Below, in pieces: positions 10,223 to 20,001 of a stretch of 64,000 nucleotides of DNA (within the stretch, counting starts at the first letter, position 1; each line of letters opens with the position of its first letter). This DNA comes from Eremomyces bilateralis CBS 781.70. Lineage: Eukaryota > Ascomycota > Dothideomycetes > Eremomycetales > Eremomycetaceae. Under the pieces are notes generated by a model, which saw nothing but the letters and a program-made list of their open reading frames with translations, had not been told where the DNA came from and did not search any database. Made by a program: the position numbers and the translations under genes. The stretch covers positions 499,979-563,978 of the forward strand of contig NW_022985071.1 in assembly GCF_010015585.1 (NCBI RefSeq). Reading direction: 5' to 3'.

Positions 10223-11491
10223 GCATCTACTCGTGGACCCGAAGCAGAGTTTGACGACCCACGCCGCAAAGGGCTACTCCAAGCTTTTAAGGATGCTCTA
10301 GCTGTCGATACAATACAACCGACAGCTTGGGCGTGCCTCTGGCTTAGCGATATTGATGCCCTAACGGACCTTGTCTCCGATGCTAAAATAAAGCCAGCCT
10401 ATATCAAGGGTATTATTGGAGGCATAGAATCACAAGCAAGATTAGTTCCAACATGTATGTTGCTAGCCCTTATTCTGTTCGATTACTAATATTATATATA
10501 GGGACCCAACGAAAGCGACCGGCCTCTGCTGCTTCTACTTTACAGCATCCGTCTACTCCACAGCAACCTTCTACTCCTCTTCAGCCGTCTCCGTTACAGC
10601 AGCCCCCTTCGGCACAGGGTAGTCGAGGACAAAAGCGAAATAGCAGTGGTAGGTCGTTGACTTCTCGCTCTAGACAAGAGCGAGATCTGGTTAGTCCATA
10701 TTAAGAATATTTCTATTAGGGTTTTTACTAATATTCTATAGTGTCAAGAGAGAGATCAAAAAAGATGCATACTTACAAAATCCGGCGAGCCAAATGAAGT
10801 TGCGCATATCTACCCATACTCCATGCGATACGAGGACGGAACTACTAAACCGCTAGCGCTCTCTTTTTGGGATATTCTACGGGCATTCTGGTCCAAGGAG
10901 CGTATAGATGCTTGGTACAATACAATATTCCCAACCGGCACTGAGGTCTGTCAAAACCTCATATGCCTTGCTCCGAACGCACACGCATACTGGGGAGGAG
11001 CATATTTTGCACTCAAACCAATTAGGATTTCGGACGACAAGAAGCGTCTGGATATACAGTTTTTCTGGTTATCGTCAAGCGCACGCGTTCCCGAGATTAA
11101 TATCCTTCAAGCTCCTTCGTTATGGGCCTTAGATCAAGGACCAAATCTAACAATGCTCTTCAATAATGAAACTCGAAAAGAAATTCGCTCTGGAGACGAA
11201 ATCGCTCTTGAAACTGACGACCCGGTATTACGACCTCTGCCCGACTTTAGGTTATTGGAGATGCAATGGTTTTTGCACCGCGTTACAGCAATGAGCGGAG
11301 CCGCTGAACCCCAGAACGACTTCCACGATAATAGCGACGACGACATTACAATGACCTTGCAAGATCGATGGAACATGTATACGCAGGATGATTGGGACAT
11401 GGAGACAGAGGAAGGGCCTGATACATACGTAGAAACTCCGAGGGAGTGTTTCTCGGAAGAACGCAGCTTTGTGCAACTCAATGCTTATTAA
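10223..11491 (+). CDS. HNH endonuclease domain protein, 5' end replaced
   Basis: Three exons: 10223-10454, 10502-10689 and 10742-11491, with introns 10455-10501 and 10690-10741 (GTATGT and GTTAGT donors). The product has an acidic N-terminal block ([18 protein letters not shown]), a Pro/Ser/Gln-rich linker, and an HNH_2-type core: [21 protein letters not shown], then a long helical region and [13 protein letters not shown] with the second His. This matches a family of fungus-specific HNH proteins that are multicopy in Eurotiales; their function is not established and a nuclease role is inferred. No ATG precedes the first conserved block, because the sequence runs straight out of the truncated NLR. 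It is either a 5'-truncated pseudogene or a fusion whose start I cannot place. Confidence 0.7.
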
Positions 11492-11626
11492 AGATCCGAC
11501 CGTATAGTCACACTTCGTGGTGGAGAACATCGTGAGCAGGAGAACCACGAAAGGAAAGATTATGATGAGGAGTATTATGACGGGGAGGAGTGCCAAGGGG
11601 AGTTAACAAAGCTGGATAGCATTAAC

Positions 11627-12480
11627 ATGGCAACGAATTGTGAGGAAGAACCTTGTATGACTTTATTCAACGATCACGTTACGGCATTTCTTTCAAGAAA
11701 GATGACTCCTGCAGAGACCAATTACGACATTTACGACAAGGAACTTTTGGCCATCATCAAGGCCTTTGAAGAATGGTACGTCGAACTGTCAGGCAATAAG
11801 GTTGAACACCCGATCCAAGTGATTTCAGATCACAAGAACCTCGAGTACTTCATGACGACGAAGAAACTTAACAGGCGTCAAGCTCGCTGGGCAGAGTTTC
11901 TATCACAGTTCAAATTCGTCATCAATTATCGACCAGGAAAGCAAAGCACTAAACCTGACGCGCTTACGAGGCGCCCTGGAGATCTCCCAGAGAGTTTCGA
12001 CGACCCTAGAATTAAACAGCAAGAACAATGCATTCTCGAACCTCACCGTCTTGATCCGCGGATACGCCAAGACTCGAAAACCTTGATCCGACTGGCTTGC
12101 ATAGTCACTGACACGTTGACATACTCTATGAAGGAGATCATAGGAGCACTAACCGACGTGCTCGAAACGGAAGTCCCGGAAGCAGACACCCCAAAACCAT
12201 CCGCCGAACTAGCACCTGAACCGGAGCCGTTAGGACCAAGACTGACCGCCGACGACCCAACAGTGGACACTCGAGAGTTCCTTTCAAGAGATACTAAGCT
12301 CCCAGATACGCAGGAAGTATGAGAACGTATCATAACTCTTTCGAAGGAAGATCAAATCATCCAAGACATTATTGCTGCAGTGGAACGAAAGGACCGAATC
12401 ATCCCTTACCGCTTGATACATCGACACCATATTCGCCTTGACATTGCCAAATGTACCGTCTCTCCCGAGGGAGTTCTGAA
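11627..12480 (+). mobile_element. Ty3/Gypsy LTR retrotransposon fossil (pol fragment)
   Basis: The open stretch at 11627-12322 matches the RNase H end of a Ty3/Gypsy polyprotein ([32 protein letters not shown]) and leads toward the integrase part. Only this fragment is recognisable. No LTRs are seen nearby, and the element is broken and incomplete. It appears old enough to have lost most of its length, but the remaining frame is still readable. Confidence 0.85.
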
Positions 12481-13652
12481 GAGGCCGCCATAGTTGGGAG
12501 AAAAGGTCAGTGATGACAAGGTAAGAATGGGCAGAGATGACTGATAGGACTGACTGGGTCCTTGATGGTTAGGGGTTTGGGAGATGGAAGTTGGATTCAT
12601 ATGTGTGCAGCGTTTTCAGATATAGATTTAAAACTTTAGAACCAGCTCGAGATCTAAAATTGAGTTTAATAATGGAGAGTTTGATTGACGCTGTGGATGG
12701 TCGCAAGACCTGACTGGATAGTGGCTCCCGCGATAACCTGAAGTGTTTAGGTCGATTCCCCTCAAAGATGCCGGGTTGAACCTTTTACAACTGTAGACGC
12801 TTGTCAGAAATTCTTAAATGGACTGATGTCTCAGCTGCCATGATGATGATGGTTTCTCAGTGATGAACGATCGACCCACATTCGGCATCATACAAATGAA
12901 CGAAGGATTTAACACCACCAAGGATCGGAACTCAACTACGGAATTCATGCCGGGCACTATAGAGAGGCAGCTTGATCTGGTAGGGCTATAACCACTGATT
13001 TGATTGGAAGTATTATCAAATATTCCGCTCTGGTTGTTCGGTTTATCCACGCATTAGCTGTGATGGCATGTATGACCACATTTATTACATGATTGAACCG
13101 GTTTTCGCACTGTCTTGCCACATGTCAAACGCTTCATGAACATCGCTATGGGAGTCTTCAGAGGAGAAGCAGCCCAATGTAAGGTATACTCCAGACCCTT
13201 AAACGCATAAGGTAATACTGTGAAGCTACTGATATAATCATGGACATTGGTACAGCTGGAGTTGAAGTGCTTGGTAGCATTTCACCCTTTCCGGCCTCTT
13301 TTCACTTGCCATATATAAACCGCCTAAGAGCATTTCCTATTAATGGTAATAAAACTAAACCAATGGTGCAACGTTGGGGACTTGTGAAGCTTGTGAGGCG
13401 CCCGTATTGGTCCCTGAACTTTTGCTGATTCACGGCTCGATTCCTACTGGGTTCCTTTTCTACCAAGTGGTTTTTTTGACTATGGTTAGATTGATATATT
13501 CTTCTTGGCATCCTGAGCATTATTCTTTAAGAAATGTTGACACCCTAAGGGTAGACGTCAGGGCCATCGGTTTCGACCGCACCGTTGGGCTATCATTCAG
13601 CTCAGGTGGTATCTTCAGATCACCGTGGGAATATATGTCGGGGATTCTCTGG
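12481..13652. other. Intergenic, no gene recognised
   Basis: Between the retroelement fossil and the SAM carrier gene I see only short unrelated frames. The right end should contain the 3' untranslated region of the carrier gene. Confidence 0.5.
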
Positions 13653-14842
13653 CTACAGCATGTCCCCTTCATTCAACTTCTCGCCCCGTCTCCTGGCTAA
13701 GTAGACCCTCCCAGTTTCATACACGCCCAAATACAGACCACTCCCAGCCAACGTCCACACAAACCGCAACGCCCCCCCTCGAAACAAACCTCTCGCTCCC
13801 TCCTCCGCCAATATTCTCTTCCCAACCGCCCACGAACTCTCCGACTTCGCGAACACACGCACATGCCTATGGCCCGTTGCATCCAATATCGGCTTTCCAT
13901 CCCTATTCCCATTTCCGTTCCCCGTCGCCTTCCCCCCAGACTTTCTCCTTCCCCCTTCCCCATCCATTACCTCCGCCGCCCTCAACATCACCCTCGTCTT
14001 CACCACATCCACCGGCGTCGTCACCCATGCCGCCACACTCCCCGCCATCCCCGCCGCCCCGGCCGTCACCGCGGTCGTCTCCCACAAGCTCCCCGTCGCC
14101 CTCCCCGACCTTTCCAACCTCCCCCGCAGAAACAACTTTAGCTGCTCGAACAGCGGGAACTGCAGCGCGGTGAAAGGGAGGTTGCGCGAGGCGAGGGCAG
14201 AATAGCCATGCCAGAGGTGGAGGGGGTGCGAGCGGAATTTGCGGAGAGTGAGGAGGGAGGGGGAGGAGTGGAGGAGGGAGGAGGGGGTGGATGGACAGGA
14301 GGTGGAGGAGAGCATTTGGGCGTTTTGTTTGATGACTTCGGCGGGGGTGAGGATGGCGCAGGAGACGAGCTCGGCGATGGAGGAGGCGGTGGCGTGGATG
14401 ATGGGGGTAGGGAGGAATGGGATGGAGGCGGAGGGGAGGGTAGGGTTGATACGGGTTAGAGTCGCTTTGATAGCTTCGTAGGTGGTGAAGAACGCTCCTG
14501 CTGCGATAGCGTTACTCTTTGGTCCCGATCGTCTCACATAACTAGAATTTAGGGCGTACAAGATGGCAATGTTGCGATGACCACCATGCCCACGCCTTGG
14601 TATAGTCCGCGGAACAGGGCATGCCGATTGACGGCCTGCGTCTTCGCGTCGAGGTAGCGCGTCCGGTATGAGGGCGACTGAATCCGAGTTTTGAGCGTAT
14701 CAAGCGGGTAGACGATCAGGTCCACGCTGAATGCGGCGACGGCACCGGCCTAGGGCTACTTAGTTGTGTTCCATGCTCTTGGGGGGTTTCTTTGGTGCCC
14801 TACCAGTAATATGTCCGCAGTGGTGTTCTTTTGGTTTGGCAT
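13653..14842 (-). CDS. pet8: Mitochondrial S-adenosylmethionine carrier (Pet8/SAMC-like)
   Basis: Three exons, 14842-14804, 14749-14560 and 14500-13653, give 358 residues; the introns are 54 and 59 bp. The protein is a mitochondrial carrier: three repeats with the signatures PLDTLKTRIQ, TPAEVIKQNAQ and TPVDVVKTRVM, six membrane helices expected. The second signature has the EVIKQ form typical of the S-adenosylmethionine carriers, as do FRGLYQGVGMVV and LPFTALQFPLFEQLK. It should exchange cytosolic SAM for mitochondrial S-adenosylhomocysteine across the inner membrane, supporting mitochondrial methylation, biotin and lipoate synthesis. A Gly/Asn-rich insertion in the third repeat makes it somewhat longer than yeast Pet8. 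The assignment is strong and the splice model agrees with the family at both joins. Confidence 0.85.
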
Positions 14843-16444
14843 TTAGGCGACATGAGGGAATATGGCTACTGAATCAAAGAAATATCCAATAACTGGAGTT
14901 TGTGTCCTGTGAGATGAGTGAGAGTAGATTCATTTGGCCGTGGACAGTTGGCGATGTATGACGTCAGGGATTGATGCCACCAGCCCCTCTAAGGACTTGA
15001 CTTCCGCTTCGAACGTCTCCGTCAAACCTGTGGTATGCCATAATTTGATTGCAAATCCTTTATTGCATCTTCGGTAGTGGTTTGCTATACAATAATGTTA
15101 CGGAATATCTCCTGTCGTCAGTGAAATCAAATGGTCTCTCGAATCGACATGCGATCCTCTTGAGATGTGAGTCGTGATATGAGGATGTGATGGCCGCGAG
15201 GGGCGAAAAACCGGTCGACCAGCGGGCTGGACCCGTGGGTCAATCAAGCCGGTCAGTACGGTGGTGTACCAGTGATTATGATCGAGCATCGACAAATATT
15301 CACCGACTGGTGGGCAGTGCCGGATGAATTGGGTTGGGCTGGTTCATAAGGCTGGAGTGCACCGCCCATTACCAGCCATCTTGATACATGCTGATATCCA
15401 CCCTGATACTAGTATCGCAACGACAATCGTTCACTATTATGTACAGCAACCCGGGACGCCACATCCGGTGATGATCTTTGGGCTGTCGTCATGTCGCACG
15501 GAATAGTTCGGTCAGAGAGCCCCGGGCAGCACTGGGGGATTTCCGGACATCATCGTCGCCTCGTCGTTGCCTACTCGTTGACTGCAATTGAGCGCGACAT
15601 ATTCTTCCTTGCAGCCGAAACTTGAACAATAATACCTTAAATCAACATTTCCTGACCTTGTGGTGATTGGCCTGACGCCTCTTTTGACCGCATTTTTCCT
15701 GTCGCATCTCTAAGTCAACTACCCTTCAAGTGTAAATTGCTATTGAAGCGCCCCGCTGCTGTGCGCTACTCGAAACGACACCACCTGCAACACTCCCCTT
15801 CTACGACACACGCATATTGCTGTCATGCGGGCACCTGATTGAATGATAGCGTATCAATCCCTTGACATCGCTGGCTTTTGCCTCTCTCCGCTTCAGGAAC
15901 CGTAGCGTGACGTGCTGCCCAGCATTTTCGAAGCTTTCTCGGTCTGCGTCTGGCGCGGACTCATCATCATCTCACCGGCCCTATTCACCGCAGACACTAC
16001 TATTGCGCCTCCAGCCTCCTCTAGCATCCGCCCCCACAGTGGCCAAGCCCCGAGCGTTCTATTCGAGAACGACGCACCTATATCTCACCCCATTCCAACC
16101 TTGTCGTCCCATCTCTCTTCTTTCTTGTTTCTTTTTCAAGAAAGCTCAAATTCATTTGAAGAGCGTCGGCTTTTCTTTTTGTGCAATCCGCCACCTTTCA
16201 CCCCCGCCTGACGTCACATCCGTCAGCAAACATTCCCACTGCAATCGCAGATCAAGGTTCGTGCTCAAATTCTTTTTATCATGGCGTCTCTATCAAAATC
16301 GCATCGATCAGGAATTAACATTCTGAAAGAGAGGTCGTCGCCACCTTCCGAACAGCCCTTGGATCGATTGGATAGTGTTTCGCGCTCCAGCAACTACCCC
16401 GCCTCACCTAGCCTGCCACATCGAGCCTCGTCGACGTCGCAGAA
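14843..16444. other. Divergent promoter region between the SAM carrier and the DUF3824-like gene
   Basis: About 1.6 kb without a convincing gene lies between the two divergent start codons. The right half (from about 15700) is pyrimidine-rich with CT tracts (ctctcttctttcttgtttc near 16110), as is usual in fungal 5' leaders. Confidence 0.5.
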
Positions 16445-18253
16445 ATGTCCGACTACTACGACGATGATCGGTATCGGCGCCGAGCTCGCCCGACTCGTGA
16501 TTACTCGCCCGAGTATGTGAGAGAAGAAACATACATCTCACGCGGTTCTCGCGACGCGCCCTCACGAGATCTCGTCTATCGCGGGCGTCCAGAAGAGGAA
16601 TCTGTTGAGGACATCCGTCGAGAATTCCCTCCTCCTCGTGGAAACGACTATCTACCGCGACGAGCCAGATCGGCGCGCAATCGACGGGAGAGCTACTACG
16701 ACGATGATGACTACAGCGAGTACAGTCGTGGAGCCGGCGGCTATGCGCGTGGAGCACGACGAGATCGCTATGACGATGGCTACGGCAGCGACGAATACGA
16801 CCGGCCCGAGCGGCCACGTATGGAGCGGCGGAAGAGCAGAGTCGAGAAATTCGCCGACGAGCTCGGTCTCGGTGGCATCGTTGGGGCCGTGACTGGTGCA
16901 GCGCGCTCCAGGTCAGGAGGCCGCCACGACCGACACCGAGACCGTGGCTACGACAGCGATGGCGACCTCCACTACGACCGCCGGGGACGCGCTCGCAGCA
17001 AGTCTCGCGATACCGGGAAGAAATGGCAACAAGCCGCCACCGCGGCCGTCCTTGCAGGTGCCGTCGAAGCATATCGGACGCGCAAGGTCGACGGGCCATG
17101 GAAGGGAGAGAAGGGCAAGCGCATCGCAACCACTGCGCTGTCCGCCGCCGGTATCGACGGTTTGATCGACAAGGACCCAAGCGACCACTCCAAACGCCAT
17201 GTGGTCGAATCCGTCATCGGCGGTCTCGTCACCAACCGCATCGCCAACGGACCGCGTTCCCGCTCTCAATCCCGCGGCCGCGGTCTCGATCACCCCCGCT
17301 CCCGCTCTCGCGGCCGCTCTCTCAGTCGCGTCAGCTCCATCTTCTCCCGTAGCAAGTCCCGAGGCGACTCCCAAAGCGGCTCGCGTAGCCCCAAACGAGC
17401 TCGCTCCCGCTCCCGCATCGCCGCACTCGCTACCGCCGGAGGCGTCGCTGCTGCCGGCAAAGCCATCTACGACCGCGTCCGCTCCAAGTCGCGACGTCGG
17501 GACCGCTCCCGGAGCCGCAGCTCCAGCGAGGATTCATATGTGCCGTCACGGCGACAACGCTACCAAGGTGGGCGCGACCGAGGCCGGGACCTCTCCCTCA
17601 GCGAAAACTCATATATTGACGACGACAAGGTCGCGCGACCTAGAGGGCGCGGCGCGGCCGGGGCCGCGGGCATGGGTGGGCCCGGGGCCGACAGGAACCT
17701 ACGAGATCAAAGTACGTCCAGTATTTCTACTACCGATTTGGAGAACCAGCGGCGGAAGCGGCGCGGCAAGGAGCTTATCACGGCGGGGCTGGCGACCGTC
17801 GCGACAATCCACGCGGCGCACGGCGTCTACTCGTCCATGGCGGCGTCCGACAAGCGCCACAAGGCCGTCATGGAGGGCGAGATGTCCCCTGAGGAGGCGC
17901 GCAAGAACAAGTCCAAGAACATGCTCCAGGACGCTGCGTCCATCGGCATCGCCGCCCTCGGAATCAAGTCCGCCTTCACCGAGTGGAAGGGAATGAACGA
18001 GCAGCGCCAGGGCATCAAGGAGCTTGAGGAGAAGCATCGCAAGCGTCGCAAGCTGAAAGAACGCCGTGCCCGCGAGATGTCGCTCGTCGGCTCCACTGGA
18101 GCTTCGCAGTATGGTGGTGGTGGTGGTGGTGGTTATTATCCGCAAGCTAACCCTTACGGCTACACAGCACCTCCGACTTCATACCAGGACGGTAATCCGT
18201 ACGGCAGCGCCCTGCCGCCGCCACCCATGGGTGCTCCACCCAATAGGTATTAG
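16445..18253 (+). CDS. RS/RD-rich DUF3824-like protein, 602 residues
   Basis: A single open frame from ATG 16445 to TAG 18253. The N-terminal third is rich in Arg, Asp and Tyr (YYDDDRYRRRARP, DRYDDGYGSDEYDRPERP). Two Ala/Gly-rich helical segments (WQQAATAAVLAGAVEAYRTRK and the GLATVATIHAAHGVYSSM region) alternate with Arg-Ser stretches, and the C-terminus is Gly/Tyr/Pro-rich (NPYGYTAPP, GAPPNRY). This composition fits fungal proteins annotated with DUF3824, whose function is not established. The hydrophobic Ala/Gly segments might associate with membranes. The codon usage is strongly GC-rich and uniform, as in a native, well-expressed gene. Confidence 0.75.
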   Translation: MSDYYDDDRYRRRARPTRDYSPEYVREETYISRGSRDAPSRDLVYRGRPEEESVEDIRREFPPPRGNDYLPRRARSARNRRESYYDDDDYSEYSRGAGGYARGARRDRYDDGYGSDEYDRPERPRMERRKSRVEKFADELGLGGIVGAVTGAARSRSGGRHDRHRDRGYDSDGDLHYDRRGRARSKSRDTGKKWQQAATAAVLAGAVEAYRTRKVDGPWKGEKGKRIATTALSAAGIDGLIDKDPSDHSKRHVVESVIGGLVTNRIANGPRSRSQSRGRGLDHPRSRSRGRSLSRVSSIFSRSKSRGDSQSGSRSPKRARSRSRIAALATAGGVAAAGKAIYDRVRSKSRRRDRSRSRSSSEDSYVPSRRQRYQGGRDRGRDLSLSENSYIDDDKVARPRGRGAAGAAGMGGPGADRNLRDQSTSSISTTDLENQRRKRRGKELITAGLATVATIHAAHGVYSSMAASDKRHKAVMEGEMSPEEARKNKSKNMLQDAASIGIAALGIKSAFTEWKGMNEQRQGIKELEEKHRKRRKLKERRAREMSLVGSTGASQYGGGGGGGYYPQANPYGYTAPPTSYQDGNPYGSALPPPPMGAPPNRY

Positions 18254-18727
18254 GGAGTGGTCACGATAGGATGGAGGGCCGGATGGGTATCCGTTCGTCG
18301 ACCCCTACTCATGCCTTCCCTGTGCAACCCATGAGTTTGTCGACAGTGTTTTTCTGGTTTCCGATGAGTATTATTATTTCGGAAAATACGTATGGTCGAA
18401 TGGGCAGAATTCAAGAATAATGGAGGATTCCTCCGCGATGGACGGGTGGGCTTCATGATGCGATGACATTTTTCACGGATGAAACGGTTCTAGATCGGAG
18501 ACCGGGCTTTTCTTTGACTGAGACTGGCTTTGAGGTCGGAATTTACTCCTAGCTCTCTACCTATGATTCTCTAAATCTTCAAACCATGCGGTGGTGCTTG
18601 GAATGTGCGTGTTCAATGTCGTGTACTCGTTCGGTCAATGGTCTACAAATCAAGGACTGGGCTGGGGTATAACTCCAGTAACTCCGTACCGTAAGACGGT
18701 AGTTCGTCAAAAATGACCATAAAATGA
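18254..18727. other. 3' flank of the DUF3824-like gene up to the transposon
   Basis: No gene is seen. This should hold the 3' untranslated region and terminator; the transposon's TA target site is at 18728-18729. Confidence 0.5.
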
Positions 18728-18729
18728 TA

Positions 18730-18804
18730 TTCTCATATTCAGGTTAAGGTAGGATCCTTGGCGGCTTGGCAATTTTTACTCCACCAACACGCGTCAGAAC
18801 GCGC
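18730..18804 (+). repeat. Left terminal inverted repeat (75 bp)
   Basis: Identical to the reverse complement of 22088-22162 across all 75 bases. It contains ggatccttggcggcttgg. Confidence 0.95.
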
Positions 18805-18907
18805 ATTTCATCAATTATATCAACGCAGCAACCACCACGTTCATTACTTTATCAATTTAGGTATTTTTGAGGAGCTATTGACAGAAAACACCTACTTATC
18901 TATTTAG

Positions 18908-19965
18908 ATGGTAGCCATGCCTCCTTTCCAGCTACCAGCTACCAGGTCTCAGATCTCAGATGCGACTTTACGCGACATAGAGTACCGTCTCAACGCTGGA
19001 CAAGTCAATATGCACATAATCGCCGCAACGAGTATAAACAAGAATACAATGACGAGATTAAGGAAGCGATGGAGCGAGACTGGGACCATTTACGCCATAA
19101 GGACGCGTCGCCCTGGTCCTAGACCTATNNNNNNNNNNNNNNNNNNNNNNNNNNNNNNNNNNNNNNNNNNNNNNNNNNNNNNNNNNNNNNNNNNNNNNNN
19201 NNNNNNNNNNNNNNNNNNNNNNNNNNNNNNNNNNNNNNNNNNNNNNNNNNNNNNNNNNNNNNNNNNNNNNNNNNNNNNNNNNNNNNNNNNNNNNNNNNNN
19301 NNNNNNNNNNNNNNNNNNNNNNNNNNNNNNNNNNNNNNNNNNNNNNNNNNNNNNNNNNNNNNNNNNNNNNNNNNNNNNNNNNNNNNNNNNNNNNNNNNNN
19401 NNNNNNNNNNNNNNNNNNNNNNNNNNNNNNNNNNNNNNNNNNNNNNNNNNNNNNNNNNNNNNNNNNNNNNNNNNNNNNNNNNNNNNNNNNNNNNNNNNNN
19501 NNNNNNNNNNNNNNNNNNNNNNNNNNNNNNNNNNNNNNGAGAGATGTTTAAACAATGGCTTCAGGAATGCGTTTTGCCGAAAATGAATCCATTCCCTGGT
19601 CCGCGGTCTATTCTGATTATGGATAACTGCAGTACTCATCGCATTACGGTAGGTCTTCTGTCTTAGCCTGGCTATCATATAAACTTACAAAGTAGTAGGG
19701 TATTCGCCAATTATGCGACGCTAAGGGTGTTCTTCTTAAATACTTCCCTCCATACTCGCCAGACTTAAATCCCATTGAGCCCTCGTTCCATGTCTTAAAA
19801 AGCTGGATGAAGCGGAATGATGATTTGCTTCCAGAGTTTAGGGAAGGCTATGAGGCGGCGTTTGTAGAGTTTCTAAAGGCAGCATGTATTGCTTTTACTG
19901 ACCGGACAAACCATCAAGCGCTGTGGCTGAAGTCTGGATATAATGTTCATGGTATTAATTTATAG
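18908..19965 (+). CDS. Tc1-type DDE transposase (interrupted by an assembly gap)
   Basis: The N-terminus from ATG 18908 shows a helix-turn-helix DNA-binding region (ATLRDIEYRLNAGQ, ATSINKNTMTRLRKRW). Bases 19129-19538 are Ns. After the gap come MFKQWLQECVLPKMN and ILIMDNCSTHR, with the second catalytic Asp. A 50 bp intron at 19649-19698 joins HRIT to GIRQLCDAKG, and then YFPPYSPDLNPIEPSFHVLKSW carries the third acidic residue. The first catalytic Asp is hidden in the gap. The stop is at 19963-19965. The HTH plus DDE_3-like core is the Tc1/mariner transposase layout. Whether the real length equals the N run is unknown, so the frame across the gap is assumed. Confidence 0.85.
19129..19538. other. 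Assembly gap (410 Ns)
   Basis: The gap lies inside the transposase, as expected if several similar copies of the element confused assembly. Confidence 0.99.
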
Positions 19966-20001
19966 ATAAATCCGAGACCGTTTAAAAGGCACGATGGTTT
20001 A

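Noticed and set aside
12690-12790. tRNA-like piece ending aggtcgattcccct
   Set aside because: One base is missing in the T-loop consensus, and I could not fold a cloverleaf.
13625-14173. Long Pro/Ser/Thr-rich frame on the + strand
   Set aside because: It is the antisense shadow of the GC-rich SAM carrier exon; codon use and splicing support the - strand gene.
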